Source: Deltaproteobacteria bacterium
Lineage (GTDB): Bacteria > Desulfobacterota > Desulfomonilia > Desulfomonilales > Desulfomonilaceae
Direction: 5' to 3'
DNA: 64,000 nt
Assembly (NCBI GenBank): GCA_016875095.1
Contig: VGSG01000003.1
Coordinates: forward strand, 79,835 to 143,834
Below, in pieces: positions 45,286 through 54,766 of this stretch; position 1 is the stretch's first letter, and the number at the start of each line of letters is the position of its first letter. The notes beneath the pieces were generated by a model. The model ran no database searches, had not been told where the DNA came from, and was given only the letters and a program-made list of their open reading frames with translations. Made by a program: the position numbers and the translations under genes.

Positions 45286-48200
45286 TTACTTCTCCGGAGG
45301 CAGAATCATGACTCTCTCGGGTTTTGTCTTCCCAAAGACGTCAGGATTGTACATGAGCGAGACGCGGGAACCTCTCATCCAGAAGTCCCCTTCAGCCGCG
45401 GCCCTGGCGAGATACGAGAACCTGTACGTTCCCGGCCAAGCTCTGTTCTTGAACACATTCACCCGATCCGCTCGCATCTCCAAGTGTGACGGTGTGAAAT
45501 CAAAGAAGCCGTCCCTCCAGGAGTCACGTTCGGCCGGCTCCGCTCCCTCTCTTAGCGCTCCTTCGGTCTGCAACTCGGAATTGATGGCTACCAGACCGGC
45601 AGGTAACGGATCAACGAGCGCCACGTACTCCACGTCTCTGTATCGTCGAGCTTTAGGCCCATATGGTATTTCAACATGGAGCGTCACCCGGATCACGTCG
45701 CCTACTCGGATCTCTTTCTTGCCGTTCAGGTTCTCGATCCGTTTGTTGAGCGAGAAACCCGCCCCGAGATCGGCCGGATCGGAAGCCAGGTCGGGATACG
45801 TGAGATAGAGTGTGTAATTGAGGAGATCCTGATCGGGCGATGTCAGCTTAATCTCCCTATGCTCCAGGAGCTTTCGCGGGTCGAACTCCACGTCCACGCC
45901 CATGTCTCCAACAACCATATCATTGGGCTTTTCGCCCGCGTATTCGATGCGGCATGGGATATTCTTCTTCCCTTGCGAAGGCTGCTCCGCGAAGTAGCTG
46001 CCCAGCGCCAGGAGGCACCAGCCGGTGTCCGCGGTGGAGTGCCACCGCCCTTCGGGTTTGAGCCCTTTGATCAGGTAGCCAGCCCATGTGTCCTTTTTCT
46101 TCGTCGGAGCTTTTGTTTCCACCGCTGCCAGTAGGCAGACCGCGATGGCCCGGTAACTGGAGTCGTAATAGTTCCAGCGCTCAGGATCGTCTTGAGGGTC
46201 CAGCTCAGCCACTCGCTTTCGCAGAGCCTCATCGGACATGGATCCGACGTGATGAGCCGCGAGCAGTAGCAGCGCCTTGCCTTGAGCGTTCAGGGAATCG
46301 TAACGCTCCATGAATCGAGAAAGCTCCGCCTCGGAGATCAAACCGTTTACGGCCAAAGAGTACACGGCCAGCTCTCTGGTCCACTCCTGGTCTCGCCACC
46401 TGGGCCTGGTCCGCTCCCGATCGCCGAACAGACTATCTTTGACATATTTCAGGGCCGATTCGAGATTGTTCTCAGGCACGTCATATCCGGCTTGCTGCGC
46501 AAAGGTCAGGGCAATTGTCGCGTACAAGCTCCCCCACCATGAGCCTTCGAGACTTCCGGGCCAATATGCGAAGCCTCCGCTCGTGAGTTGCATAGAGAGG
46601 AGCCGGGCGATCCCGGGCTCCAGATACTTATCCACCTTTTCTATCGTGATGTCCGGCGCCAAGCCGGCCTTCACGACATCTCTCAAGCCTGCCAAGGGGA
46701 TGATGCCTGAACTGGTCTGCTCAACGCATCCAAAGGGGAAGTGTAGCAGGTACTTGAGCCCTGGAGCTATCTTGTTCCAGTTGTTTGTGGTCAAGTTGAG
46801 GCGCGCCTGGAAGTCGCCCGGATTGATTTCTTCCGACTTGAGCTTTTTTAAGATCTCCGGCAATTCCGCGTTGATACGCGCGTCTTTGACGAAATGCCCC
46901 ACAGTGACGCGGTTCACCGGAAGATATCGTGAATGAATCGGCATGGTCTTCTCAATGGCATCGGCAAAGACGCCGAATCTTCCCCGGAAGGTAAACTTGC
47001 CCGCGGCCTGGCCGCCGGTCACGTCAACCGCGCAGGGAGAGACGCCGCTTGAGTTGGCTTCCAGCTTAATCTTTGACTGCGCCAGGGTCGCGCTCAGGTT
47101 CGGGGACGTCTGAACCTGCAGCGTGGCTTCGCCGGGAGAGTCGGTCTGATTCTGGACCACCACAGGAAAGGTGACCTTGTCACCCGGAATCGCAAAACGA
47201 GGCAGGGAAGGCTCCACAAAGAACTCTTTCGCGACGAGCATCTTGCGATCCGCAGAAGCAAAGCCGGCGCTCTTGTCGCAAACCACCGCGTAGACCCGAT
47301 ATGTAGTGGTGGTGTCGGGCAGCGTGAATTCAACCGAGACTTGCCCCGACGCGTCCGTCAGCAATGCAGGGTTGAAATACGCGACCGGATCGAATCGCTT
47401 CCGAAGGGTAGAGACGACCTCTCCCAACCCCTCGTCCCCTCCGGTGAGCGGCCGAGTGGAAAGTATCCTGAAGAGGTCTTGTGTGATCAGGGCGAGCCTT
47501 AGGTCTCCCGAGAAGACTGAAAGCGGCAAATCAAAGTCGGTCAACGAGGAAAGCTCAGGCGTCTTAAAAGCGGTGAGCGCGAGGATCGCTTCATCCACAA
47601 CGCAGACAGCCAGCTCTGAGAGCACTCCCTTATCCTTATCGTCCGCGACCCGGAAATTCAGGCTCACCTTTTCGCCGGGTCTGCTCTTCAATTCCGACAC
47701 CTGAGGAGAGATCTTCACCCCGAGCGGTTTCACTTCCGTGCGAACGCGGACATCCGTATAGCCAAAGAACAAGCTTGGCGCATCCATGTCCGTTTGAGTC
47801 TGGTACACGGGAAAATCGCCTCGGGCCGCGGTTGCCACGACGGAAACGTACACATTGGGAAGGAACGCTGCCGTGGTGGCGAATTCATACTGGCCTGCCT
47901 TTCCGGTCACGTCGATGACCCGATAACTGAGGATGTCTTCCTTCTCCAATGTCACGAGACATTTCTTCAGCGGCCGCTGAGCGTGAAAATCGACACGGAC
48001 GGCTTCGCCCACCGAATATTCTTTTTTCGTGAGCGCCAGGAGTATCTCGTTGCTCGTCAAGGGTCGCTCTTCCTTACTGCGGTCTCTAATCCAGCGGTCG
48101 TACTCCTCCCAACCCACCTGGAACATGGTCTGACTGGTGTAGGCGCCCTTGTCATCCTGGTACGTGAACGCGACCATGTACTTGCCCGCATCGCTGAGCT

Positions 48201-50676
48201 GGAGCTCGTACGTGGCTTCGCCGTTAACGATGGGATGACGGGAAGACAAGGATTTCACCCAGCCTTCTTCCCAGAGATAGTTCAGTTGCCCTGTTTCATC
48301 CCGCTTCTGGGTGTAGAAGTACTTCTTTTCCATGAGACTGGCTTGAACTTCCCCTTTGGGAAGCTTCTTGCCGTCTTGTGTCACCACAATGACCTTAAGG
48401 GTCGGCGCGTATCCGGATTGAACCTTGGTGGGATGCGCGGAGATGCCCACGAGGAGCCGCGGAGTGGGCTTGTACGTGGTGACTTCGGTGGCCGGCTCGC
48501 CATCCACATCCAGCGCCGTCACCGCTATTTTGACCCCGTACAAGCCTGTGAGCATGCGACTATCCAACGGGATGGTCAAATCCATCTTGCCGGTCCGGTC
48601 GAGCACGGACTCGCCTGATTCCAGGAACTGCTCTTGCTCGTCTTCATTGCCGAAGATAAATCCGTCCAGGCCGGGCGCCTTACTTGTCACCGGCACAAGA
48701 GTGGCCTTCCACCGGGCTCGAGCCAGCTTAACCGGTCCGCCTGCGTAATAGCTTGCCTTGGCCTCGACCTTTAGGAACTCCATCCGCCTTTCCAGGGTTA
48801 CGTATTCCTTGCTCACGCGCTCTTCCTTCTTCACGGAGAGCGAAACGTAATGACGAGGGATCTTATATTCCTGCACCTGAAACGCGCGGCTGAAAGAAAC
48901 TTCTTTGGTGTCGCTGGTTTTAATTTTTCCGGTGAGGTTGTACGTTCCCACAGGAAAAAATTTCTTCACCTCAAACGAGTCGTTACACGTGCCGAAATCG
49001 TTGAGGGCGAGCTTCTGGCTGTATTGGACGTCTCCGCGTGGATCCGCGATTTCGAGCTCCACTTCTTTCCCCACGGGAGTGACAATCTTCCCGCCTTCAT
49101 AGCCTCGGACCACACCCTTGAAGAATACGGTTTCTCCCGGCTGATAAATACCGCGCTCCGTAAAGAGATAACCTTTGATTGACTTGGGATCAGGTTCGAC
49201 CCATTCGGTTTGAGCCACGGCGAAAGGCTTCAAGCGGACCTGGCCTATGTTTACCGCCGCGCAATCGTTGTCTTTGGCCGCAATCGCCCACCTGACGTTC
49301 GAGACACTAAATTTGCGATTCGCAAGACCGGCTGCTTCATTGCCCACGTGAACCGAAATGAACTGCTGGCCGTCTTTCAGGGCCAACAATCCCTGGGCAT
49401 CGCTCTTGCCCACAAAAAAAGCGTACCCGTCCGCCTGCTGAATGAGCACGTCAACAGCGGCCACCGGCTGCCCGGTGTACATAGATGTCACCCAGAGCAG
49501 CAAAGTCTTGGCGGACACCTTATAAGTGATGGAGAGATCCGTTATCTGGAGGGGTCTGGTTGCGCGGCCGGCAAAAACCTTGTCCGGGTCGGTAAGGGTG
49601 GTCCACCACATGCCGCCGGTCTCCGAAGCCTTACGGAAAGAGATCGGCAGTGAATAGCCGAACACGCCCTCCCGAGCGGAACGCGCGAAAAAGACCTCAG
49701 AGTCCGTAATAAAGCCCTTGCCGAAAACCGCGGGGACCTTGCCGGTCTTCACCAGCTTTTCCAGAGCCTCTTTTCGCTGGCTTTCAGGCCACTTTTCAAG
49801 ACCTCCTTTGGCCTCCGCGGCCGCAGAGAATTCAGGGATCAGATACGGCGGGATCTGTTTGAGATCGCACTGTACCTTGGTGACATTGCTCAAAGTCAAG
49901 GGAAGCAGTTGACGGGATCGGAGCTCGATAACGGATTGTTTGCTGCTAAGCTCGATTTTGGGCGCTATCCCCGGACCGGAAAAGGTGTACTTCCGATCCG
50001 CGACGATGGCTCGGCCGTCTCTTACCTTGATCGAGCTGATTACTGCTTCGTAGTTTTTCCCATATTCGAAGTCAGCCGTTACGCGAAAGCTGTAGGCGTA
50101 CTGCTTGACAATGCGCATGTTCGGCGCCGACGGCCGAATGGTCAATGCCTGCCTCAGTTCCGCCGTGGAGATCTCTCCGGTAAATGTGACTTGGAGCCCC
50201 TTTTCCGTCGGGGAGCGGTAAAAGGTGGAAATGTCCGAGACCGCTATCTTTTCGATGCTGGAGAACTCGTACCGGTAATCGCGGGCCAGGAGCTGCCGAC
50301 CCGTGGAATCTGCGAGGCCTTTCTGAACCGTAATCACTATCTTGGCGGGCTCGGTGGATTTTTTTTCCGGACGTATAATGAAGCTTCGAGAAGCTTCTTT
50401 CGCCTTCGCATTGGTCGTATGATCCAGAAGTTCGAAGCTTTCGTCCTTGCCGTCACGAGTCACCTTGATGCCCGCTGTCGCGTCCGACGGGAAGACCGGA
50501 TGGTTGAATCGAACGTTGACGGTCCATAATCCTTCCTCCTCCGAGGGATAGAACTCGTCGTGGCGCAGGGACACGGTTAGCTCAACCGCGGCGACAAGAG
50601 CAGGCAAGACAAACCCACTCAGCACAAGAGTAAAGGCCAGAACAAGAACCTGCGGATAGCATTTCCCTCTTCCCAT
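45286..50676 (-). CDS. Bacterial alpha-2-macroglobulin with intact thioester motif
   Basis: A 1796-residue exported protein: a signal peptide (QVLVLAFTLVLSGFVLPALVA), repeated MG (beta-sandwich) domains, a bait-like region, and the thioester motif GCVEQ near residue 1315, followed by the alpha/alpha toroid (LEPGIARLLSMQLTSGGFAYWPG). In bacteria such proteins trap foreign proteases in the periplasm or at the outer membrane. The usual lipoprotein Cys is absent, so this one may be soluble. The pbpC gene, its frequent partner, is not adjacent. It is the longest gene of the window. Confidence 0.92.
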   Translation of the reverse strand: MGRGKCYPQVLVLAFTLVLSGFVLPALVAAVELTVSLRHDEFYPSEEEGLWTVNVRFNHPVFPSDATAGIKVTRDGKDESFELLDHTTNAKAKEASRSFIIRPEKKSTEPAKIVITVQKGLADSTGRQLLARDYRYEFSSIEKIAVSDISTFYRSPTEKGLQVTFTGEISTAELRQALTIRPSAPNMRIVKQYAYSFRVTADFEYGKNYEAVISSIKVRDGRAIVADRKYTFSGPGIAPKIELSSKQSVIELRSRQLLPLTLSNVTKVQCDLKQIPPYLIPEFSAAAEAKGGLEKWPESQRKEALEKLVKTGKVPAVFGKGFITDSEVFFARSAREGVFGYSLPISFRKASETGGMWWTTLTDPDKVFAGRATRPLQITDLSITYKVSAKTLLLWVTSMYTGQPVAAVDVLIQQADGYAFFVGKSDAQGLLALKDGQQFISVHVGNEAAGLANRKFSVSNVRWAIAAKDNDCAAVNIGQVRLKPFAVAQTEWVEPDPKSIKGYLFTERGIYQPGETVFFKGVVRGYEGGKIVTPVGKEVELEIADPRGDVQYSQKLALNDFGTCNDSFEVKKFFPVGTYNLTGKIKTSDTKEVSFSRAFQVQEYKIPRHYVSLSVKKEERVSKEYVTLERRMEFLKVEAKASYYAGGPVKLARARWKATLVPVTSKAPGLDGFIFGNEDEQEQFLESGESVLDRTGKMDLTIPLDSRMLTGLYGVKIAVTALDVDGEPATEVTTYKPTPRLLVGISAHPTKVQSGYAPTLKVIVVTQDGKKLPKGEVQASLMEKKYFYTQKRDETGQLNYLWEEGWVKSLSSRHPIVNGEATYELQLSDAGKYMVAFTYQDDKGAYTSQTMFQVGWEEYDRWIRDRSKEERPLTSNEILLALTKKEYSVGEAVRVDFHAQRPLKKCLVTLEKEDILSYRVIDVTGKAGQYEFATTAAFLPNVYVSVVATAARGDFPVYQTQTDMDAPSLFFGYTDVRVRTEVKPLGVKISPQVSELKSRPGEKVSLNFRVADDKDKGVLSELAVCVVDEAILALTAFKTPELSSLTDFDLPLSVFSGDLRLALITQDLFRILSTRPLTGGDEGLGEVVSTLRKRFDPVAYFNPALLTDASGQVSVEFTLPDTTTTYRVYAVVCDKSAGFASADRKMLVAKEFFVEPSLPRFAIPGDKVTFPVVVQNQTDSPGEATLQVQTSPNLSATLAQSKIKLEANSSGVSPCAVDVTGGQAAGKFTFRGRFGVFADAIEKTMPIHSRYLPVNRVTVGHFVKDARINAELPEILKKLKSEEINPGDFQARLNLTTNNWNKIAPGLKYLLHFPFGCVEQTSSGIIPLAGLRDVVKAGLAPDITIEKVDKYLEPGIARLLSMQLTSGGFAYWPGSLEGSWWGSLYATIALTFAQQAGYDVPENNLESALKYVKDSLFGDRERTRPRWRDQEWTRELAVYSLAVNGLISEAELSRFMERYDSLNAQGKALLLLAAHHVGSMSDEALRKRVAELDPQDDPERWNYYDSSYRAIAVCLLAAVETKAPTKKKDTWAGYLIKGLKPEGRWHSTADTGWCLLALGSYFAEQPSQGKKNIPCRIEYAGEKPNDMVVGDMGVDVEFDPRKLLEHREIKLTSPDQDLLNYTLYLTYPDLASDPADLGAGFSLNKRIENLNGKKEIRVGDVIRVTLHVEIPYGPKARRYRDVEYVALVDPLPAGLVAINSELQTEGALREGAEPAERDSWRDGFFDFTPSHLEMRADRVNVFKNRAWPGTYRFSYLARAAAEGDFWMRGSRVSLMYNPDVFGKTKPERVMILPPEK

Positions 50677-51041
50677 AGCGCTGTCTCCCTTCCAATCCGA
50701 ATAGGTTCAGTTGCTCTCCCGGAACAGACAGGTCCGGAGTTCTCAGCATTCGGTTCACTTCTTTGCCCTGCTCCCGAGCGCCACGAAGGCTCGTTCTTGG
50801 TTCTCAGGGCAGGCCCTCCCCACGATTCTCCCATGCCCGTTCGACTAAAGGGAACCTTTTTTTCATAGTAAGGTCGCCGGAACCTCAGTTGTGGGCAAAG
50901 CCTCGGCGTCGAGCGGCTCCTCTAATTCGCGTTGACCGACGGGCTGAATGAGGGCTATACGTTTGAATTAGACGAAACGGCATTGCTTCTGTGGGAATGG
51001 GCCGGAAATTTTGATCACACGGTCGAAGAACGGGGGAGAAA
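50677..51041 (+). other. 365-base intergenic region between divergent genes
   Basis: No gene is evident. It separates the alpha-2-macroglobulin (minus) and the 430-residue protein (plus), so it should hold promoters for both. A plausible plus-strand promoter is listed at 50932-50961. A T7 run after AAGGGAACC (near 50850) could belong to a minor terminator. Confidence 0.5.
50932..50961 (+). promoter_or_regulatory. Candidate sigma-70 promoter for the 51042 gene
   Basis: TTGACC (50932-50937) and TATACG (50956-50961) are separated by 18 bases, five and four matches to the consensus. They lie about 80 bases upstream of the start codon, which itself has GGGGGAG just before it. Confidence 0.35.
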
Positions 51042-52334
51042 ATGGAAATTGAAGAGCGCCGAAACGGATTGCAGGTAGCTTTCGAATTTCCGCTTGTACA
51101 AGCGCTTTTCGGTCGCCGCGCCCGCCGATTCCTTCTGGGCGCGTCCATCCCTGATGGGCCTCTGGCGTTTACCTCCCGGCATGAACCCATGCCGCTCACC
51201 GAAATCGAGAAGATGATTGTTCTCACCGCAATGGCCGGAAATACAGGCTGGAATTATGCGATCATACACAATCCCTACTACGCGCCGCGCCTCCCAAACT
51301 ATTCCGCGGCCGCGGGCGGACGCACGTTCCCTTCAGCCGCGGGCTTTCATACCAGCGAGATCTTTTTCACCGACGACGAGGGGGTCTATTTTTTTGAAAC
51401 CCGCGATGCCCCCGCGCTCTTGGACAGGCCTGTTCAAGAGATGTCCGATTTATACTCCCTCGTGGAAGCTCACCGCAAGCGCGTCCGAAAATTGGCCGAT
51501 GGGCGCCTGTATCTCCCGGCTGTGGAGCCCCACATTTCCGGGCACAACCTATGGGTGGCCAACCGGCCAGGGAGTATGCTGGCAATTCCTGTCGCGGATG
51601 TTGCCCAGCACCATATCGCCAACCTTTGCTTTGGCTTACAAAATGGCTACTGCCTGTACGACGACATCAACAAAGAGCCGATCCTGGGATTGGAGCGCTT
51701 TGGGAAGATCTGCGATCCGGTTAATGTGCTTCCTATAAGCTTTGTTGAGCAGTACTCGCTGATGGAAAGCGCCACAGAGCTTGTCGCGTCATGCTATGCA
51801 GGGATGCTTATGTTGCAGGCAATGGGCCTCGGCGGGTGGATGTTCAACGGGATGGATCCCTATTCAATTCTGGGCGCCGGCGGTGACCCAAACGTGCCTG
51901 GATTGGGATTCCGGTACGATAAGGACCAGCGCTGGACCCTTCCCAATCCCACAGGGCTTCCGGGAGTATTCGAAGGCTTCTGTCCGCCCCACTACCCTGA
52001 CATGCGGGCCGCGGTGGAAGCCTTTGCTCAACGGAAGTTCGGCCCGAACGGTCCGTTCCATTGCGACACTCCGGGTCCGTGGAAGGAATCGTCAAAAGTA
52101 CGAGCCGCGGCGCAAATCCATAGCGAAGAATTCAAAGAGTGCGTTGCGCTGCAAGCTCAGTACACCCTGGACCGTTTCGGCAAATTCCCGGGGACCGTCC
52201 CCACAATTCTGGCGTTCATTTTCTTACAGGCGCATCATCTTGATCTGGAGTTTTACGACCGCTACTTCGAGCCGGGCGCGTACCTCAAAACGCACGTGGA
52301 CCACATGAAAAACTGGCATAAGGATAAGGACTAG
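51042..52334 (+). CDS. Conserved hypothetical protein, possibly nitroreductase-superfamily
   Basis: A 430-residue soluble protein with GGGGGAG four bases before the ATG. The segment GGRTFPSAAGFHTSEIFF resembles the 'PSAGALHP' loop of SagB-type flavin enzymes, and SCYAGMLMLQAMGLGGWMFNG resembles the late helix/turn of nitroreductases, so a distant flavin fold is possible. No classical catalytic motif is seen. The rest (IPVADVAQHHIANLCFGLQNGYCLYDD, GFCPPHYPDM) is unfamiliar. Function unknown. Confidence 0.65.
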   Translation: MEIEERRNGLQVAFEFPLVQALFGRRARRFLLGASIPDGPLAFTSRHEPMPLTEIEKMIVLTAMAGNTGWNYAIIHNPYYAPRLPNYSAAAGGRTFPSAAGFHTSEIFFTDDEGVYFFETRDAPALLDRPVQEMSDLYSLVEAHRKRVRKLADGRLYLPAVEPHISGHNLWVANRPGSMLAIPVADVAQHHIANLCFGLQNGYCLYDDINKEPILGLERFGKICDPVNVLPISFVEQYSLMESATELVASCYAGMLMLQAMGLGGWMFNGMDPYSILGAGGDPNVPGLGFRYDKDQRWTLPNPTGLPGVFEGFCPPHYPDMRAAVEAFAQRKFGPNGPFHCDTPGPWKESSKVRAAAQIHSEEFKECVALQAQYTLDRFGKFPGTVPTILAFIFLQAHHLDLEFYDRYFEPGAYLKTHVDHMKNWHKDKD

Positions 52335-52385
52335 AAGAAGTTGCAGGATTTAGGAGCTTTTGAAGAAGTGGCCAGGGAGAGCCTT

Positions 52386-52465
52386 CCAATCCCCCCAGCC
52401 CCCCTTTAACAAGGGGGGGTCCTCAGCCTCCCCCTTTTCTAAAGGGGGATACAGGGGGATTTTCC
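52386..52465 (+). repeat. Tandem palindromic repeat (two hairpins)
   Basis: CCCCCCTTTAACAAGGGGGG and CCCCCTTTTCTAAAGGGGG form two adjacent hairpins, the second ending in ATACAGGGGGATTTTCC. The second unit is nearly identical to 1667-1703. It lies between two same-strand genes and could partly terminate transcription. Confidence 0.75.
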
Positions 52466-52548
52466 CTAACTACTCCGCAAGAAATCCCATGTTTCCAACA
52501 TCGTCACGAGTCGGAACCCCGATAAGCGGTGAAAGTAGAGAAAATCAC

Positions 52549-53343
52549 ATGTCCACAGCTCACGTAAACGGCATAGACATCTATTACGAAGTTCATGGCA
52601 ACGGCGCGCCCTTGGTCCTGATCATGGGCTTGCGCAGGAACGCGGAATGGTGGCATCTTCAAGTCCCTGAGCTATCCAAGCATTTCCGAGTGGTGGCGTT
52701 CGACAACAGGGGCGCGGGCCGATCGGACAAGCCCGATATGGAATACTCAATTCGGCTCTTTGCTGACGACACCGCGGCCCTCATGGATTTTCTCGGCATA
52801 GGCCGGGCCCATATCTTGGGCATTTCTATGGGTGGATACATCGCGCAGGAACTCGCGATCAATTATCCGGCAAAGGTGAACCGCTTGATCCTAGGCTGTA
52901 CCAGTTGCGGGGGGACGCGAGCAGCGATCATGTCGCCGGAACGGATGGAGAAATTCACCGCGAACAAGGGGCTGGCGCCGGAACAGATCCTCAGAAAGGA
53001 CGTGGACCTGTATTTTTCCGACAGATTTATCAGCGAGCAGCCGGATTGGATCGAGCAGTTCGTTGAAATATCACTTCGGTATTATCAACCGCCGGACGCG
53101 TTTTTTCGGCAATTCAACGCCTGTTTGAAACATGATACTACGGACCGGCTTAAAAAGATAAATGCGCCAACCTTGATAATGGCCGGGAACGACGATCATC
53201 TGGTGCCGTCGCAGAATTCATCGACGCTCAAGGAACTGATTCCCCACGCGCGCCTGGAACTCTTTGAAGGTTGCCGTCATTGTTTCTTCATGGAGGAGTC
53301 TGCCAAGTTCAATGCCGCGGTGAGGGAGTTTTTGTTGAAATGA
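52549..53343 (+). CDS. Alpha/beta-hydrolase
   Basis: A 264-residue hydrolase: an oxyanion region (LVLIMGLRRNAEWW), the nucleophile elbow GISMG (Ser near residue 92), an acid in AGNDDHLVP and the catalytic His in GCRHCFF near the end. ATG 52549 is preferred because the frame to 52360 translates a dispersed repeat. It overlaps the next small gene by an ATGA. The fold covers esterases, lactonases and peroxidase-like enzymes; the substrate is not predictable. Confidence 0.87.
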   Translation: MSTAHVNGIDIYYEVHGNGAPLVLIMGLRRNAEWWHLQVPELSKHFRVVAFDNRGAGRSDKPDMEYSIRLFADDTAALMDFLGIGRAHILGISMGGYIAQELAINYPAKVNRLILGCTSCGGTRAAIMSPERMEKFTANKGLAPEQILRKDVDLYFSDRFISEQPDWIEQFVEISLRYYQPPDAFFRQFNACLKHDTTDRLKKINAPTLIMAGNDDHLVPSQNSSTLKELIPHARLELFEGCRHCFFMEESAKFNAAVREFLLK

Positions 53344-53525
53344 ACGAGGATCAGCACAGCCCCTCTGAAAGCAAACGGTCATCCGGCGGGCCGCTCCGGC
53401 TCCATCGGGAAGGCGACCAGTTGGTTGTGACAGGGTTTGGCCTCTGGATACCCGTCGCGTCGGACGAGGAAGGCCGTGAATTGATCAGAGACCTGGAAGA
53501 CCAGGGGTACAAGATTTGCTACTGA
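53340..53525 (+). CDS. Small conserved-looking protein coupled to the hydrolase
   Basis: A 61-residue product whose ATG overlaps the hydrolase stop by four bases, so translation is coupled. It is hydrophilic and acidic, with a beta-rich core (GPLRLHREGDQLVVTGFGLWIPV) and a C-terminal helix (EEGRELIRDLEDQGY). There is no signal or membrane segment. Family unknown; probably an accessory of the hydrolase. Confidence 0.55.
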   Translation: MNEDQHSPSESKRSSGGPLRLHREGDQLVVTGFGLWIPVASDEEGRELIRDLEDQGYKICY

Positions 53526-53564
53526 GCCTTTCGTGGAATTCCCTTTGGATCGAGCTCTTGGACC

Positions 53565-54335
53565 TCAATATCCGCATATGCGCTTCATTATCATTTTCGC
53601 CAGCCGATCGGGCAGCCTCCTAGCCACAATCCAATTGAATTTGAAATACGGTGTCACGATCCAGTGGACCCTGCGACCATGCGCGGCCTGCCACACCACC
53701 TGAGCCAGATCGTCTGTAGTCAACTTAACGCCGAGGGACTTTATCGCGCCTGAATTATCGCCGTGCAGGAGCGGTGTGTCGACAAAAGGCGTCAGAATGT
53801 CACACACGTGAATGCCGTGACGCTCCCACTCGATATTCAGGGCCTCCGTGAAGCCTCGCACCCAGAATTTCGTCGATGAATAGGTGGCGTAATCAGGAGT
53901 GCCGTAAAGCGCGGAAGCAGAGGCCATGCTGATCACCATGGCGGGTTTGGTGTTCCGAAGGTACGGGAACGCGTGGTACGTGCAATTGAGCACTCCCTCT
54001 GCGTTCACCCTGGTTATCATTTTGTGAGAATCGAAAGGTATCGATTCAAACGCTCCTGTCTTCAGAACGCCCGCGCAGTTGAAGAGCACGTCCATCTTGC
54101 CTTCAGTGCGTTGGCAGAAATCTTCCAACGCAGCCTTCACCTGCTCCACGTCGGTCACGTCCAGTTTCCGAAAACAGGTCCGATCTCTTTCCAGATCCTT
54201 TGCAGCCTTTTCCAGCTCCGATTCGTTGATGTCGTATAACCCCACGAACCAGCCCCTCTGGGCAAAATAGAGCGCTGTCGCCCTTCCTATCCCCGATCCG
54301 GCTCCGGTAATGAAGATGCGCTTGGAATCCGCCAT
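53565..54335 (-). CDS. Short-chain dehydrogenase/reductase
   Basis: A 256-residue classical SDR from ATG 54335 behind AGGAGGAGGATC. NAD(P) motif TGAGSGIGRA at residues 9-18, NCAG at about 88, a catalytic Ser in MASASAL and the YATYSSTK (YxxxK) pair near 150-154. Asp in LYDINE after beta-2 favours NAD(H). A basic C-terminal helix with RLPDRLAKMIMKRI may associate with membranes, as in retinol- or fatty-acyl-active SDRs. The longer frame to 54407 lacks a ribosome site. Confidence 0.88.
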   Translation of the reverse strand: MADSKRIFITGAGSGIGRATALYFAQRGWFVGLYDINESELEKAAKDLERDRTCFRKLDVTDVEQVKAALEDFCQRTEGKMDVLFNCAGVLKTGAFESIPFDSHKMITRVNAEGVLNCTYHAFPYLRNTKPAMVISMASASALYGTPDYATYSSTKFWVRGFTEALNIEWERHGIHVCDILTPFVDTPLLHGDNSGAIKSLGVKLTTDDLAQVVWQAAHGRRVHWIVTPYFKFNWIVARRLPDRLAKMIMKRICGY

Positions 54336-54766
54336 GATCCTCCTCCTACACCCGTGGGTTCGGGGACGTGCGATCCGGGCCTTCCGGCGCTCGGTCCCAC
54401 TTGTCAACAGTCACGTTCGCACCCGAAAATCGATACGAAGGCGCCCGCTCTCGTGAGCTTGGGACGGGGAGGCCGCCTCATACTACACGACAGACCCCGG
54501 AACAAGTCATCTCTGGGACAAGGCGCCGGAAAGCTCCCTCACAACGATGCCTCTCATGCGGCAAACGTACCACAGAGGCCGGGTTTCCGGGCCGCCTGCC
54601 CCTTTTCAAATAGCCCAGCTTTTACTTGAGATAATTATCCTAACTGACTATAATACAAATAGATCCTTCGACTACATTGGTGCCGAAGGATCAATTGACC
54701 GTGGATGGGTTGTCGTGACTACGCAAGGCCGCCCGTTATCATTTTCGGGCTTCGTTGGAGACACGT
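54336..54766 (+). other. 431-base intergenic region with a strong promoter
   Basis: It lies between the divergent SDR (minus) and the surface protein (plus). No gene is convincing. The left part is GC-rich; from about 54620 it becomes AT-rich and carries a near-consensus promoter, followed by a 105-base leader with a possible short stem. Confidence 0.55.
54626..54654 (+). promoter_or_regulatory. Strong sigma-70 promoter of the surface-protein gene
   Basis: TTGAGA (54626-54631) and a perfect TATAAT (54649-54654) are 17 bases apart, 11 of 12 consensus positions with ideal spacing. The transcript would begin near 54661, leaving a leader of about 105 bases before the ATG. Local composition is much richer in A/T than the surroundings. 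Confidence 0.75.

Noticed and set aside
1669..52470. Palindromic repeats at 1.7, 40.5 and 52.4 kb considered as a CRISPR array
   Set aside because: Copies are single or paired, tens of kilobases apart, without regular spacers or cas genes.
54408..54629. Plus-strand 81-91 codon frames upstream of the surface protein
   Set aside because: No ribosome site or family resemblance, overlapping in two phases; the region reads better as promoter DNA.
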